From Fallopia convolvulus (taxonomy: Eukaryota; Streptophyta; Magnoliopsida; Caryophyllales; Polygonaceae), in NCBI GenBank assembly GCA_964016875.1, contig OZ024720.1, positions 39,151,106 through 39,215,105 on the forward strand: a stretch of DNA of 64,000 nt, read 5' to 3'. How positions within the stretch are numbered: position 1 is the first letter of the stretch; each line of letters begins with the position of its first letter. The translations under genes were made by a program, and so were the position numbers. Shown piece after piece: positions 1 through 10,679 of the stretch. Below the pieces are notes generated by a model. That model did no database searches. It worked only from the letters and a program-made list of their open reading frames with translations, and was not told where the DNA came from.

Positions 1-1159
1 CAATTGTGAGGTAATGTCATGCATCGTCTTATCCCCTCGTTTAGCCTTATCCTCGAACTTAACAAAATACCACAACAAAGCAAACAAGGAATTAAACAAA
101 ACGAAGCAAATGAACAAATATACGTTGAAGATTGTTGGTTTTTGGCGTTAGGGTTCGCATGCAATCATTTTAATATGTTTGCTTTGTCTTGTTGAAGGAA
201 AGTCGATCCTTGTAGATCCTTTTAGGATAATCAAGGCATGACGAGTAGACCCATTGAAGGGTAGTCTCGTGGGTGTAGGCAATGAAGGCAATCACCATCG
301 ACCCCTTATACATGTTAAGTAATTCGACTTGGATAAAGATTACGAGTCACGGGATGAGATCCCGCTTTCCTTCAACGTATATTGCCCCTATTCCATGCCA
401 AGGGTTGTGCAATACCGCTGTGGAATAAAACGTACTTAAATAAACCAATGGAAGTGTTGGCAAGACACAACCATTGAGAACAAGCGTACCTTATTCGAGT
501 CTATCGATTCCTCTTCGCTCTTGACTTGAAGGAAGTCGTCTTCCGTAGACGTTTAGGGCTCATCCTTCACTTGAACATTCTGCCCATGCCACGCCTCTTG
601 AGGTTTCTTCCTTGATGAAGAACTTCTATCCATGATGCCACTCTGGAACTCGAACCACTCGTGTATATGCCCTCAAACACAACTAGTCTTACTCGACTTG
701 AAGTGTGTTGTCTTCACCGAATTTTTGTGGATAGGTTTCTGATTTTTCCTCACGTGTTCCATGTCTAAATGGCCGACATAATGCCCTATTTATAGGCGTG
801 AGAAACCTCCAAAAAACTGCCAAGAGAAGCGGTTACATCGGTTGTACACACGGGTGGCCGAGAATGATTTTAGGGAGTTGGTTTCAACTTCCTTTCCTCT
901 CTCCTTGTCATCATAGAAGGGGCGTCCAAATACATCCCCCCATGGACTCCAAAATCCTGTTAATTTCAGCAAATAAAAGGCCTAAGTAGAAGTCCAAAAA
1001 TCCAATCCAAACAGCCCATGTACACGACCCAAATGGCAAGGCACCAAGCCCATGCCATGCGCGCAAGTATGCGGCCCAACAGCCCATGTGGCATGCCCCT
1101 TGGTCCGGCCCACCATCCCCACCACCTAGATAGGGCACCTAGGGAGTGTCAATTCCCCT

Positions 1160-1330
1160 TAGCTCCATGAGCTAGCTTTAGCTAGTTGAGCTGGCTTGAG
1201 ATCGTGTGAGCTAGGTTGAGCTGAATTTCTAGCTAGTTGAGCTAACTTGAGCTAGTGTGAGCTAGATTGAGCTTCCATAAGCTAGTTCCTAGCTACATGA
1301 ACTTCTTATAAAGCATGTACAATGAGCCTT
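1160..1330. repeat. Imperfect GAGCTAG-rich tandem repeats
   Basis: The words GAGCTAG, GAGCTAA and GAGCTGG recur every 10-20 bases with spacers such as TTGA, TTTA and GTGT. The array is degenerate and has no coding content. It lies upstream of the minus-strand TATA box and may be a U3 enhancer-like array. Confidence 0.6.
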
Positions 1331-1571
1331 GAGCTTGTCCAAGCTCCTAGAGTTCACTCTAAGCTAGTATGAAGCTTACAAACTTCTTTCTAGCATATTT
1401 AACTATGTGCAGAGCTAAACTCAATCTTTGGTTCTTGCTTAAAGCATCTACCAAGCTTAGAGAAGCTTCCTAATTCACATTATAAGATGCACAAAGTTAT
1501 AAGACTCAATTATAAAGCTCAAAACCATACCTTAACCTCACAACAAGTGCTCGACACCTTGGACAAGTGCC

Positions 1572-1797
1572 CTAGGCGCGCCTAGAGCTCCACCGCAGCC
1601 TCGCAACCGCGACACTAGCCACACCGCGCCATCGTACTACCCTAGGCGCGCCCTTGCAAACTTGTCTTGAACCTCAAGTTCACATACAAAGCGCGCCCCA
1701 ACCAAGCCGAGCCTTGAACCTCAAAACCAAGGTCCAAGTCGAGCCCCGCGTTTGTACCGTGCCGTTGCACCGAGCGTCGCCACACACAAGGCGCGCC
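1572..1797. repeat. Cluster of GGCGCGCC palindromes
   Basis: Exact GGCGCGCC occurs at 1575, 1645 and 1790, with a near copy (AGCGCGCC) close to 1690. The first sits in a larger palindrome, CTAGGCGCGCCTAG, at 1572-1585. The same word clusters in the solo LTR at 25074-26032, which suggests a related family. Confidence 0.6.
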
Positions 1798-1915
1798 CTT
1801 GTCACGGTACATATGAGGTTCCTTGTCTCAGTGGTGGTATGCGACTAACCTTTGGATCTTATGACAAATATTTAACCATCATGGAAAGTCATATATGTCA
1901 ATATACCAATCGACA

Positions 1916-3364
1916 TTACCAATATGACTTGATAACCTCAACATGCTCCAATAGGGACTTGATAACTTGACACAAATCACCAACGTCATCTTGAATGACG
2001 AATCTAGGTGCCTTGCCTTCTTGCACTTCACCACTTATTCTGATCAGCATGATGTCGTCAGTCTGCTTCTCCTTGATTTCGGCCATCAAATCGAATTGGA
2101 TTTCCAAGGTGTTTAGACAACCTTGTTGTCTTCCGAACCAAACCTCAATGCCTTCTCTGATCAGCTCTTGCTGTAGCTTTGGCTGAACGGTTAACATTGC
2201 AATCATGCCCTCTTGTTGTGTCTTACGACTGAGAGCGTCTGCTACGACATTAGCCTTACCTGGATGGTAGAGTAGCTTGATGTCGTAGTCTTTCAGTAGT
2301 TCCAGCCATCTTCTTTGTCTCATGTTCAGTTCCTTCTGGGTGAACACATACTTCAAGCTCTTGTGGTCGGTATAGATCTGACATTTTTAAGGCGCCAAAT
2401 TTTTAAGGCGAACACCACTACTTCCAGTTCGAGGTCGTGCGTCGGATAGTTCACTTCATATACCTTGAGCTGTCGGGATGCATAGTCAATCACTTTCCCA
2501 TTCTACATGAGCACGCATCCCGAGCCTTGCTTTGAGGCATCGATGTAGACCACATAGCCATTGTGTCCATTTGGCAGTGTCAGCACTGGTGCGCATGTGA
2601 GACGCTTCTTGAGTTCTTGAAAACTTTCTTCACATTTTCGTCCCACACAAACTTCTTATGAGTCTTCCGGATTAGCTTCGTCATGGGAAGGGCAATCTTT
2701 GAGAACCCTTCGACGAACCTTCTATAGTGCCCTACGAGTCCTAGGAAGCTGCGAATTTCTTTTACATTCTTTGGTTGCTTCCATTCTGAAGGAAAGCCAC
2801 TTCTTTAAGCCATAAGTCACACTTGGACAATTTGGCGTAAAGCTGATTGTGCCTTAGAATCTGTAGCACGGTCCGGAGGTGTTCTTCATGTTCAGCTAGG
2901 TTCTCGGAGTAGATTAGGATGTCGTCGATGAAGACGATGACAAACTTGTCGAGGTATTCATGGAAGCATCGATGCATCAGGTCTATGAACACCGCAGGTG
3001 CATTGGTTAGTCCGAATGGCATCACCACAAACTCGTAGTGGCCATAGCGAGTGCGGAAAGCGGTCTTCAGAATGTCCTCTTCGCGGATACGAAGTTGGTG
3101 GTAACCTGATCTCAGGTCGATCTTGGAGAAAACGTTTGCACCCCGGAGTTCATCTAAGAGGTCGTCTATCCTTGGAAGGGGATATTTATTCTTGATGGTG
3201 ACTTTGTTCAGCTCTCTGTAGTCGATGCACAGACGGAATGTTCCATCCTTCTTCTTTACAAATAGCACAGGTGCTCCCCAAGGTGAAGCGCTCGGTCGGA
3301 TGTAACCCTTCTCAAGCAGCTCTTCGAGCTGACTCTTGAGTTCTTTCATCTCTAGCGGGGCCAT
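1916..3364 (-). pseudogene. pol: Tekay-type Ty3/gypsy RT-RNase H fragment
   Basis: The minus strand encodes part of a chromovirus polyprotein. The 200-residue frame at 2762-3364 begins at the MAPLEMKELK segment, carries SPWGAPVLFVKKKDG (residues 28-42), DLRSG (83-87) and the catalytic FIDD (145-148) of reverse transcriptase. At about 2790 a short stretch normally following the primer-grip region is missing and the frame changes. A DASKQGSG RNase H motif is readable near 2530 on the minus strand, and 1916-2356 holds the RNase H end with YHPGKANVVADALSRK. Homology is lost near 2000. The wording of the RT is Tekay/Del-like. The 5' side is cut at 3365 by element A, between the usual YR and MAP residues. 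It is a dead fragment without protease or integrase. Confidence 0.88.
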
Positions 3365-4809
3365 TGATAGGCTATTTTCCTACACCGCAAGTATACGGTT
3401 CGGTTGTAGTAATCAAGGTGTCGAACACAAGGAACTTTGTAGCATTGATTATAACACGATTCAGTAGACTAAGCCAAAAATAAGAAAAAGGAGTTATAAT
3501 TGTATTCAGAAATAATTAAAATCAAAATTAAGAAGCAACTTTCAATGGAGAAAAGCATTCCAAGGTCAGGATCCCCACAATAATTATTCAGTAGATTACC
3601 GGTGATATTTATTTGGATTTCAATACAAATGTTGTTTGAAGGACTAACTATCTCAAGTGTCAACATTAACTCTTTTCAGACGATTAATGCTTGTACCTAG
3701 ACTCGACTAGCAGTCACTCTCACACAAAGCAAGTCTTATTTAGGTCTTTTAAGTTCTTTAGAGATCAATGAATCAATAGAAATAAGATCTGCTCTCGCGC
3801 TCCGTTAAGACTTTTCAATCAATAATTTCTAGGATTGGTTAAGTTCCACATATGAATTAAGTCACTCTCGCACAAATAATTCAACAAGTTCAAACCTAGG
3901 GATCTAGCATGAATTAACAATTTGTAAATTCAATTCAATCAACCTCTTGTTATTTTTATCTCCTCTCGGTCTCAAATCATAACAAGATTGCTAATTTAAG
4001 CAAATTAGGTCATTAAGCATCCTAGGTTGAATCAAACAACAATTCAAATCTCAATTCAACCAAACATCACCCTTAGATCTACTTACTGAACCATTGGGTT
4101 CACCCTTCCTTGGAACTAAGAAATTAGCTAGACATAATATGGAGAGAAAAGAAATATAAATCAAAGAGAAACATACCAATTGTCTTTTCAATAGATCTAA
4201 ATTCAACTTCCAATCAAGTCTTGCAAAAATCCACAAATCTCCAATCTAGCGTTCTTCAAAGAGAGAGGCTAGAGAATAAAAACCTAATAATTATCCAAAC
4301 TTAATCTCCAAGTATTTATATGAAACCCTAAAAAACAAGATAGAAAAGGCCCGAAATTAATAAATAAAACACGCGGAGGAGAAATCTCGGAAAAAGACGC
4401 GACTCGGTCCAATACTCGGTCGTGACCTGGACCGAGTTTTATACCCTCGGTCCAATACACGGTCGTGACTTGGACCGAGTTTTTGACTGGTGCACCGCTC
4501 CGTTCAAAACGTTGAATGAGCTTTCTTTTGTGCCTTCCATCGAGCTTTTGCCCATCTTCTCTTTAATTCCTTGCATCCGCTTGACTCCTAGACACTTCCT
4601 ATCGGGTTGCTCCTCTCGCTCTCGTCCTTGTTGTTGCCATAACTCTTTGAATCCACTTCCAAATGATCCTGAAATCGAACAAAGTAAGAGTAGAAACCGA
4701 AACTACAAATTCTACTAAAAAGACAATAAAACCAAGAGGAAAAGAAAATAAAAACAACTAAACTAAGGAAATATACATACTTTATCCTAGACTAAAATGC
4801 ATGCTATCA
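3365..4809 (-). repeat. 3' LTR of element A
   Basis: On the minus strand it begins TGATAGCATGCATTTT directly after the polypurine tract and ends TAGCCTATCA. A minus-strand TATA box, TATAAATAC, lies at 4312-4320. Two inverted pairs CTCGGTCC/GGACCGAG lie at about 4403-4480. The partner LTR is missing, so ends were set by the TG...CA rule, the PPT and the break in the neighbouring RT. Confidence 0.75.
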
Positions 4810-4829
4810 AAATCCCCCAAGCTTAAACC
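4810..4829 (-). other. Terminal polypurine tract, element A
   Basis: Read on the minus strand: TTTAAGCTTGGGGGATTT just before the LTR start, preceded by GAGGACAAGCAAG. The same upstream phrase stands before the terminal PPTs of elements 1, 2 and B. It would prime plus-strand DNA synthesis. Confidence 0.75.
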
Positions 4830-6127
4830 TTGCTTGTCCTCAAGAAAGAAATAGAATTTGACACCCCACAATACAAGCAAGTCATGCATCCATCTTGACA
4901 ACGAACTAGACAAAGAGTTTAGAAGCATAGATCGACAATCAAAATCATAGCATGCATTTGTGAAATTAAAAGAAACTGAGCCAACATATTCATTCTAGAC
5001 CTCACTTAGGATAATGTATTTTTCGCTCTCTCTCAAGTGTTTAAATAGGACGTATTTCACTCAAATCTTACATTTGAAAGCTTAGCTACCATAAGCTTGC
5101 AAAAGCATTCTAAATCTCCACCGCTTGGGACCTTGCATTCAACAATGATCAAGAGGTCTTTTATTGGGTTGTAATGGGGCCAAGGTGATAAGAAATAGGA
5201 GGGGAAAGTGCTAGATCCGGGAATCTAGATTTAACTAAACTCGACTGAACACCGTGTCTTATGATTTTCTTTCCAAGCAACTTATTCTCATACACCGACA
5301 CCCTTTATTCCCTTTCTCATACTCTTTTTTTTCGTTTTGTTTTTTTCTTTTTTTCTTCGTTTTTTTCATTGCATTTTCTGATTTTTGATTTTTTTTTTCT
5401 TTTTCTTTTGATTTTCCAAGATAAAAAGTACAAGCACATTATACAATCCAATCACCAAATACATACAAGTCTCCCCCAAGATTAGCTTGCAACCACATAG
5501 TCAATCAAGTAATTAACCTAATTCCCGGATGGGTCAAGCTTATAAAGGCTCGGAATTAATTTTGTGGAGCTTCAAAAGAATAAGGCTAATTTAGGCTCGA
5601 AAAGGGGCTTCAAAAAAAGAGGATAACATGCATGGTGGATAAGGACTATAAAGGCTAAGAAAATAGTGCCTCAATCACTTCAAAGTCGCATGCAAGAGTC
5701 ATAAGAGCGGTCTTGAAAAAGAGTCAAAAGCAAGTTCTAGACGAAGCAATCAAAGTGAGCATCACATACAAAAGAAAGGACATAATGACATTATTTAGTC
5801 CTAAGAAAGGCAAATAATAATCCTCACAAGGCTTTTTGTCTAGAACTTCAATATTAACTCAAGTTTCAAAGAATATGCAAGCTCATTCGATCATCAAACC
5901 GATTCATAACATAGTCAGTCATCATCAAAACTTCAAGCATTTCAAGCAAGTCAAGGGGGTAGAATTCCATAGAGAAAATTTTGAGGATAAGGGGCACTTC
6001 ACTTGAAGAGAAATCCATAGCTCCTAGAATGCAATTTTTTGTTATCTTTTTTTTTTTCAAATGCAAGCAAAAATTCAAACTAAATATGCAAACTAAACTA
6101 TATTCAATGCAAAACATGAAAATGTTT
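4830..6127 (-). other. 3' non-coding region, element A
   Basis: No supported gene. It holds pyrimidine- and A-rich runs and the conserved word GCCCCATTACAACCC (minus strand, plus 5166-5180), shared in the same relative place by elements B, 1 and 2. A GACCC...CCGGGAATTAGG phrase near 5520 (minus strand) also recurs in element 1 near 30860. The conservation in untranslated RNA suggests a cis role. Confidence 0.6.
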
Positions 6128-6145
6128 CCCACCCCAAGCTTAAAA
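6128..6145 (-). other. Internal polypurine-tract copy, element A
   Basis: The minus strand reads TTTTAAGCTTGGGGTGGG, repeating the AAGCTTGGGG core of this element's own terminal PPT 1.3 kb downstream. It follows GGGGACAATGTAGG. Elements 1, 2 and C have internal copies with a different core (AAGTATGGGG), again matching their own terminal PPT or, in C, the PPT-like tract at its 3' end. Confidence 0.6.
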
Positions 6146-6198
6146 CCTACATTGTCCCCAATATAGAGAATAAAAGAAAGAGATAAGAAAACACTAAC

Positions 6199-6245
6199 CT
6201 TGGGTTGCCTCCCAAGCAACGCTTGTTTAAGGTCGTTAGCTTGAC
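6199..6245 (-). other. Conserved double-hairpin block, element A
   Basis: Just after the polyprotein stop, the minus strand carries GTCAAGCTAACGAC (plus 6232-6245), a short spacer with TTAAACAAGCG, then CTTGGGAGGCAACCCAAG (6199-6216), a perfect 6-bp stem with loop AGGCAA. In elements 2 and C the stem is CTCGGG/CCCGAG, so one base pair has changed in a compensatory way. It is probably an RNA structure near the end of the gag-pol reading frame. Its role is unknown. Confidence 0.75.
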
Positions 6246-6258
6246 CTCCCATCTTCTT

Positions 6259-8304
6259 TCAAGTGCTTGGGTCAGGAGGATCTTTGGTACCCACCTTGAC
6301 TGGATCAGGCTCTTCTACAAGCTTCAACCTATGTCTTTGCACTTTGAACTTCCCCGAATTTTTATGCCAAAGCTCATTTCCTCCTCCTTGTAAAACTCGA
6401 GTCACTATGTATGGCTCTGACCATCTTATTCCCTTGCTCCCAGGAAACATGTTGGATCTTTCATGAAATAGCATAATCTTATCTCCTCTTTTAATCTCAG
6501 CTTTTGCTCGATCCTTCTTCTTTTTCTTGTGATCTCTACCCTTCAAATCTCTAGCAATATCACCATCCATGAAGCTTTTTACTTCCAAGGTTTCATGAGA
6601 AGGTTGAACAATATCAGATTGAATCTCCTCATTAGCTAGCTTCACTTTAATATTACAACAAGCTACTTTGACAGTCTCTTGTGGAGGACTCTTGTGCACT
6701 TCAAGGAAGTTATCTTTGAGATATTCATACTCTATCTTCTCTTCCCCAATAGTGAGTGAGATCTTGTCATTCTTGAGATCAATGTTAGCTCCAGCAGTGG
6801 CTAAAAAGGGTCTCCCAGAGATGATAGGAGTCCTATCATCATCACCTCCATATCAAGGATCACAAAATCTCCTGGTATAAAGAACTTGCCCACCTTTACT
6901 GGAAAGTTCTCAATAATGTCCACAGGATGAGTGACTGAATTATCAGCCATGATAAGACGCATCTTTGTTGGAATAGGATCACCCAAATTCAGATTTTTGC
7001 AGATTGATAATGGCATGATATTAACACTAGAACCAAGATCACAAAGGCAATTGTATTGAAGAGAACCAAAACCAGCGGGGATAAAGAACTCGCCTGGATC
7101 TTTTAGCTTTCATGGCATCTTCTCAACTTGATCCATTACCAAGGCGATTGTCTCATAGTCTTCAATCCTCCTCTTTTTGCATAGAATCTCCTTCAAGAAT
7201 TTTGCATATGTAGGCATTTGAGTGAGGACATCGATGAAAGGAATGTCAATGTGGAGCTTCTTTATCATGCTCATGAATTTCCCAAATAGTTGCTCTTGTA
7301 CCACTTGAATCTTCCTTTGTGGGAAAGGTAGAGGTGGTTTGTAAGGTGGGGGAGCAATATACTTAGGTTCTTCATCATTAGATGGATTCTCTATTGTCTT
7401 TTCTGCAACTCCTTCTTTCGCCGGTGGGAGCTCTTCAAGCTCTTTTCCACTCCTTAGAGTGACAGCCCGACATTGCTCCTAAGGATTGACTTCAGGTTGC
7501 CCTGGCAATTGACCAGGCGGTCTAGGAACATTCAAAGCTTGTTGAGCCACTTGTTGTTCTATGATCTTCAAATTCCTCCCCTGAGCTCTCACTTCTTTTG
7601 TTAGCGTCTTCATGGAGGTGGCAAGACTCTCAATAGCAATCTCTCATGCAGGCTTTTGGGAGGGTTGAGCCTCTAGGTTTGGGTGTGCAGTGGAGCCCTT
7701 GGTGGAAACCCAGGAGATGCTCGATGTTGTGCCTGATTGTTCCCATAAGAGAAGTTGGGGTGATTTCTCCAACCAGGGTTGTAAGAATTAGAGTAGGGAT
7801 CATTCCTAGTCCCCCTGTTGAAGTTATTCATATAGTTCACTTCCTCCTCTTGTGGTTCATCTTTAGAGGCAAACACTTCACAAGATCTAATGGTATGATC
7901 ACTAGCTCCAAAAAACTGACAAACTACATTTGAAACAGCTTGAGAAGGACCTCCACCAGTAGAAATGTGAGAACCATTCATCTTTAATTTCAGCTGCTTG
8001 ATCTCTTGATTCATGGCTTCAATTTGTGGTTGGTGCAAAGTCTCTGTATCAACCTCATACAAACCTGTTGACTTCTTAGAACTTGGAAGAGAACGAGCAT
8101 CATTATAATAGTGAGTGTGTTGAGCAATGTCCTCAATCTGATCCCAAGCTTCATCAACATTCATCTTCATAATAGTACCTCCAAATGAGGCATCAATAAG
8201 CAGCCTTGTAGTGTGGTCGACAACATTGTAGAAAGTGTGAAGCAACACCCACTTGTCTTGTCCATGGAGGGGACATAATAACAGAAGCTCTTTAAAAAGC
8301 TCCC
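6259..8304 (-). pseudogene. gag-pro: gag-protease fused to integrase C-terminus, element A
   Basis: Order on the minus strand: capsid end with CPLHGQDKWVL and LLIDASFGG (about 8270-8180), a zinc-knuckle-like CQFFGASDHTIRSC whose second cysteine is lost (about 7900), a conserved AVTLRSGKELEELP linker (about 7450), IDIPFIDVLTQMPTYAKFLKEI (about 7250), and protease with CDLGSSVNIMP (about 7040). The frame then runs directly into ERSNMFPGSKGIRWSEPYIV, the typical C-terminal part of an Athila integrase (about 6440), and stops at 6259. RT, RNase H and the integrase core are deleted. Several stops and frame changes break the gene. The protease is of the DLG(A/S)S type seen in this lineage. It is clearly inactive. 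Confidence 0.8.
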
Positions 8305-9717
8305 TGATCGCCTCGGATTGCGAGGCTCTAGAGATACAATTTATAACCCGACCCCGTTGTAGCACGTGGTGGGTGTCGAACACTCGGGAAGTCTACTCGA
8401 TCGATGTGCCTAGATACTAAAAAGCTAGAAAGGAGAGCGTAAAACAAAGGAAAACAAAGAAAACAGTCGGGACCGACACTGAGGTCACGTCGGGCCCGAG
8501 GTTGGCGACAAGAGGAAGTCGGGACCGACACTGGGTAAGTCGGGCCCGAGGTAGCTGGGGATGTCGAACTTCAAAGATTTAAAAGTATATCTTGGGCTTT
8601 GGGTTCCTTCCCTAGTAGATTAAGGCTTTTCCACCCCAATTCAAGCAATGAGTGATGATCGGACTAGGATCGAGTGCTTTCGCCCTCGTTCCAACCACTT
8701 CTACACCTCGATCATTGGGGAAATCCCCTTCGAAGCAAGGTCTTGAGATTGACACATGTTCACTTTCGCTACTTTGCCAATCTCAAGCCTTGATTCCCAA
8801 CTTTCGCAAGGAATTGTAGCTCTATGTAGAGTGGGTTCCGTAGATCAAACACTCAAGGCTATGGAATTGGGGTTTCTAGCCTAAACCTAGCTAGGGTTTT
8901 CCCCCATAACCCAAGATCAAGGAGATCTACTCCATGTGACAAGCAAAGAAAGCAATCAAATCAAAAGGGAAAGCAATCATCATAATCAATCTCAAATCAA
9001 AACAAAGTTTCATTAAAATCCAAAGCAATCCACAAATTCCAATCAAGGGTTTTCAAATCCACAAGAACAAAGCAAATCAAAGCAAATCTACCAACAAAAC
9101 CTATCAAGTCTTCCTCTCTTGGCCGATTCTCTCTCTCTTCCTCCTCCTCTCCTTCCTCCTTGCTCTTCAAGTATCCTCTTGGTTCCTTTTCCAAGTGTGT
9201 GGAACCCTTTTGTGTGTGTGGGAGGGACCCCTTTCTTAGAAGACAAGAGGGCCTTTTATAGATTAGATGAGGGGCAAAAGTGGAAGTCCACAAATTCGTG
9301 CCTTGGAGCCCAAGTAGTTCGGTGACCGACTCGGACCGACACGGAGGACCTCGGGCCCGAGTTACTGTGCATCTCGGTCCGAGGTTGGAAACTTCAAAGT
9401 CGGGCCCGACGTGGTTGCAACTCGGTCCGGACCTCGTTCCACCTTCTTCTTGTTGGCTTCTCTTGTTCTTCTTCATGGCTTGCTCCTCTCTTTCCCACTT
9501 TAGCTCGGCCTTTGCTCCATGTCTCGACCCTCCTTCAAATCGATCCTCGATTCATGCCAAATTACCTACAAAACACATAAAATGCGCATAGTCTCTGAAT
9601 CTCATAGAAATACGGGAACTAAGCTAAAAAGGAACAAAACGCACAAGAAAAGGGGAAAAAGAAACATATTTACAAAGGAAATCACATATGAAAACACCAC
9701 CAAATAGAGAGACATCA
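8305..9717 (-). repeat. 3' LTR of element B
   Basis: Reverse complement starts TGATGTCTCTCTATTTGG and ends ATTGCGAGGCGATCA after removal of the TG...CA ends, close to the 36966-38372 LTR. A TATA box (minus TATAAAAGGC) lies at 9251-9260. Exact TCGGGCCCGA palindromes lie at 8490, 8540, 9351 and 9400 with TCGGTCC or GGACCGA half-sites between them. Confidence 0.8.
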
Positions 9718-9733
9718 AAATACCCCATACTTA
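9718..9733 (-). other. Polypurine tract, element B
   Basis: The minus strand reads TTTAAGTATGGGGTATTT immediately before the LTR start, preceded by GAGGAAAAGCAAG. Same core as element 2. Confidence 0.75.
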
Positions 9734-10679
9734 AACTTGCTTTTCCTCAAGCAATAACAATGTAAGCAAGACCGAAACATAATCTTCAAGTAAAGCCTCG
9801 TATGAAAACACATTTTAAGCACAAGTGATTGATATTCAAGCAAGATTACATCATCACACATGATTAAGTGTTCCAAGGAATAGAGTCAATGCAACTAAGC
9901 CTCACTTTAGGGATATGTGAATGTGTATCACTCATCATGTGTTTGGGTTTAGCAATGAACACTCAAGCTCAAAAATCATGCAAGTAAGGACTTTACTATT
10001 GAAGCTAATATCACCAATTCCTCCACCTAGAGATGCCTAATACAAAGTACACAAAGAATTTCGAACTTGGCTCAATGGAGGTCCTCAAAGAGGTTCCATT
10101 CGGCCGGGTTGTAATGGGGCTTTTGGTATTTCTCAAGGTGGGCATTATTTGGTCTCGTGGTGCTTTCAATGGGGATTGAACAACCTAGACTCTCACCAAC
10201 TTCACCAAAATTCCACAATTACTTTCACACTCACCCAAAAGACTTAACATTTTTCCTTTCAACCCAAAATTTCACTTAGCATTCCACTTCATCTTTGCTC
10301 TTACGCTTTTTGTTGGATTTTCAACACTTTCTACATTTGGACCGACTTTCTTATGACATCGGGCCCGATGTTGCTTGTAACTCGGTCGGACCATTTTCTT
10401 CATTTAAGCTCTTTGCTTTATTCCACTTTACATTTCCAACATTTTCTTTCTTTCTTTTCTTTCTTTTTTTTATTTTTTGTACAACAAAGATGCACTACCC
10501 ACATGATTCATAACACCATTCTTTGCCCTTAAACCCAAGAGAATCTCAACTCTTCAAATACAATCCAAACCTTTCTTCTAAAGTCCAATCCCATAAGGGT
10601 CAAGTCATATAAGGCTAGGAATAATATTTTTGAGGAGTTTCAAACAAAGGCTTAGGCTAGAACGGGGCTACGAACAAAG
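9734..10679 (-). other. 3' non-coding region, element B
   Basis: No gene. It contains the conserved word GCCCCATTACAACCC (minus; plus 10106-10120), a TCGGGCCCGA palindrome at 10359, and a T-rich run near 10440. A small plus frame across 10295-10513 is a shadow. Confidence 0.65.

Larger units (their letters stand above)
1..1915 (-). mobile_element. Unassigned LTR-like retroelement sequence
   Basis: No coding domain is recognised. A TATA-type box on the minus strand (TATAAATA, plus positions 787-794) lies in a context typical of plant LTR promoters. Upstream of it on that strand (plus 1140-1830) lie imperfect GAGCTAG repeats and several GGCGCGCC words, as in a U3 region. The plus sequence TGTCTCA ending at 1830 could be the inverted LTR start, but no second LTR, PBS or PPT is visible, so the boundaries are guesses. 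The small reading frames here look like chance frames. Confidence 0.35.
3365..8304 (-). mobile_element. Element A: Athila-like LTR element, 5' part lost
   Basis: Minus-strand Ty3/gypsy element made of a 3' LTR (3365-4809), polypurine tract, long 3' non-coding region, double hairpin and a gag-protease-integrase C-terminus reading frame. Reverse transcriptase, RNase H and the integrase core are absent. At 8304 the gag is cut inside the segment before FKELL by the LTR of element B. The 5' LTR and PBS are not found in the window. No second ORF lies between the hairpin and the 3' LTR, unlike elements 1 and 2. It inserted into the Tekay fragment to its left. Confidence 0.8.
8305..10679 (-). mobile_element. 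Element B: 3' half of an Athila-like element
   Basis: Minus-strand copy of the element 2 family: complete 3' LTR (8305-9717), PPT and about 960 bp of 3' non-coding sequence that follows 45180-46122 in reverse complement. Similarity ends abruptly at 10679, where the unrelated reading frame of element T begins. No 5' LTR or gag remains. It inserted into the gag of element A. Confidence 0.8.
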
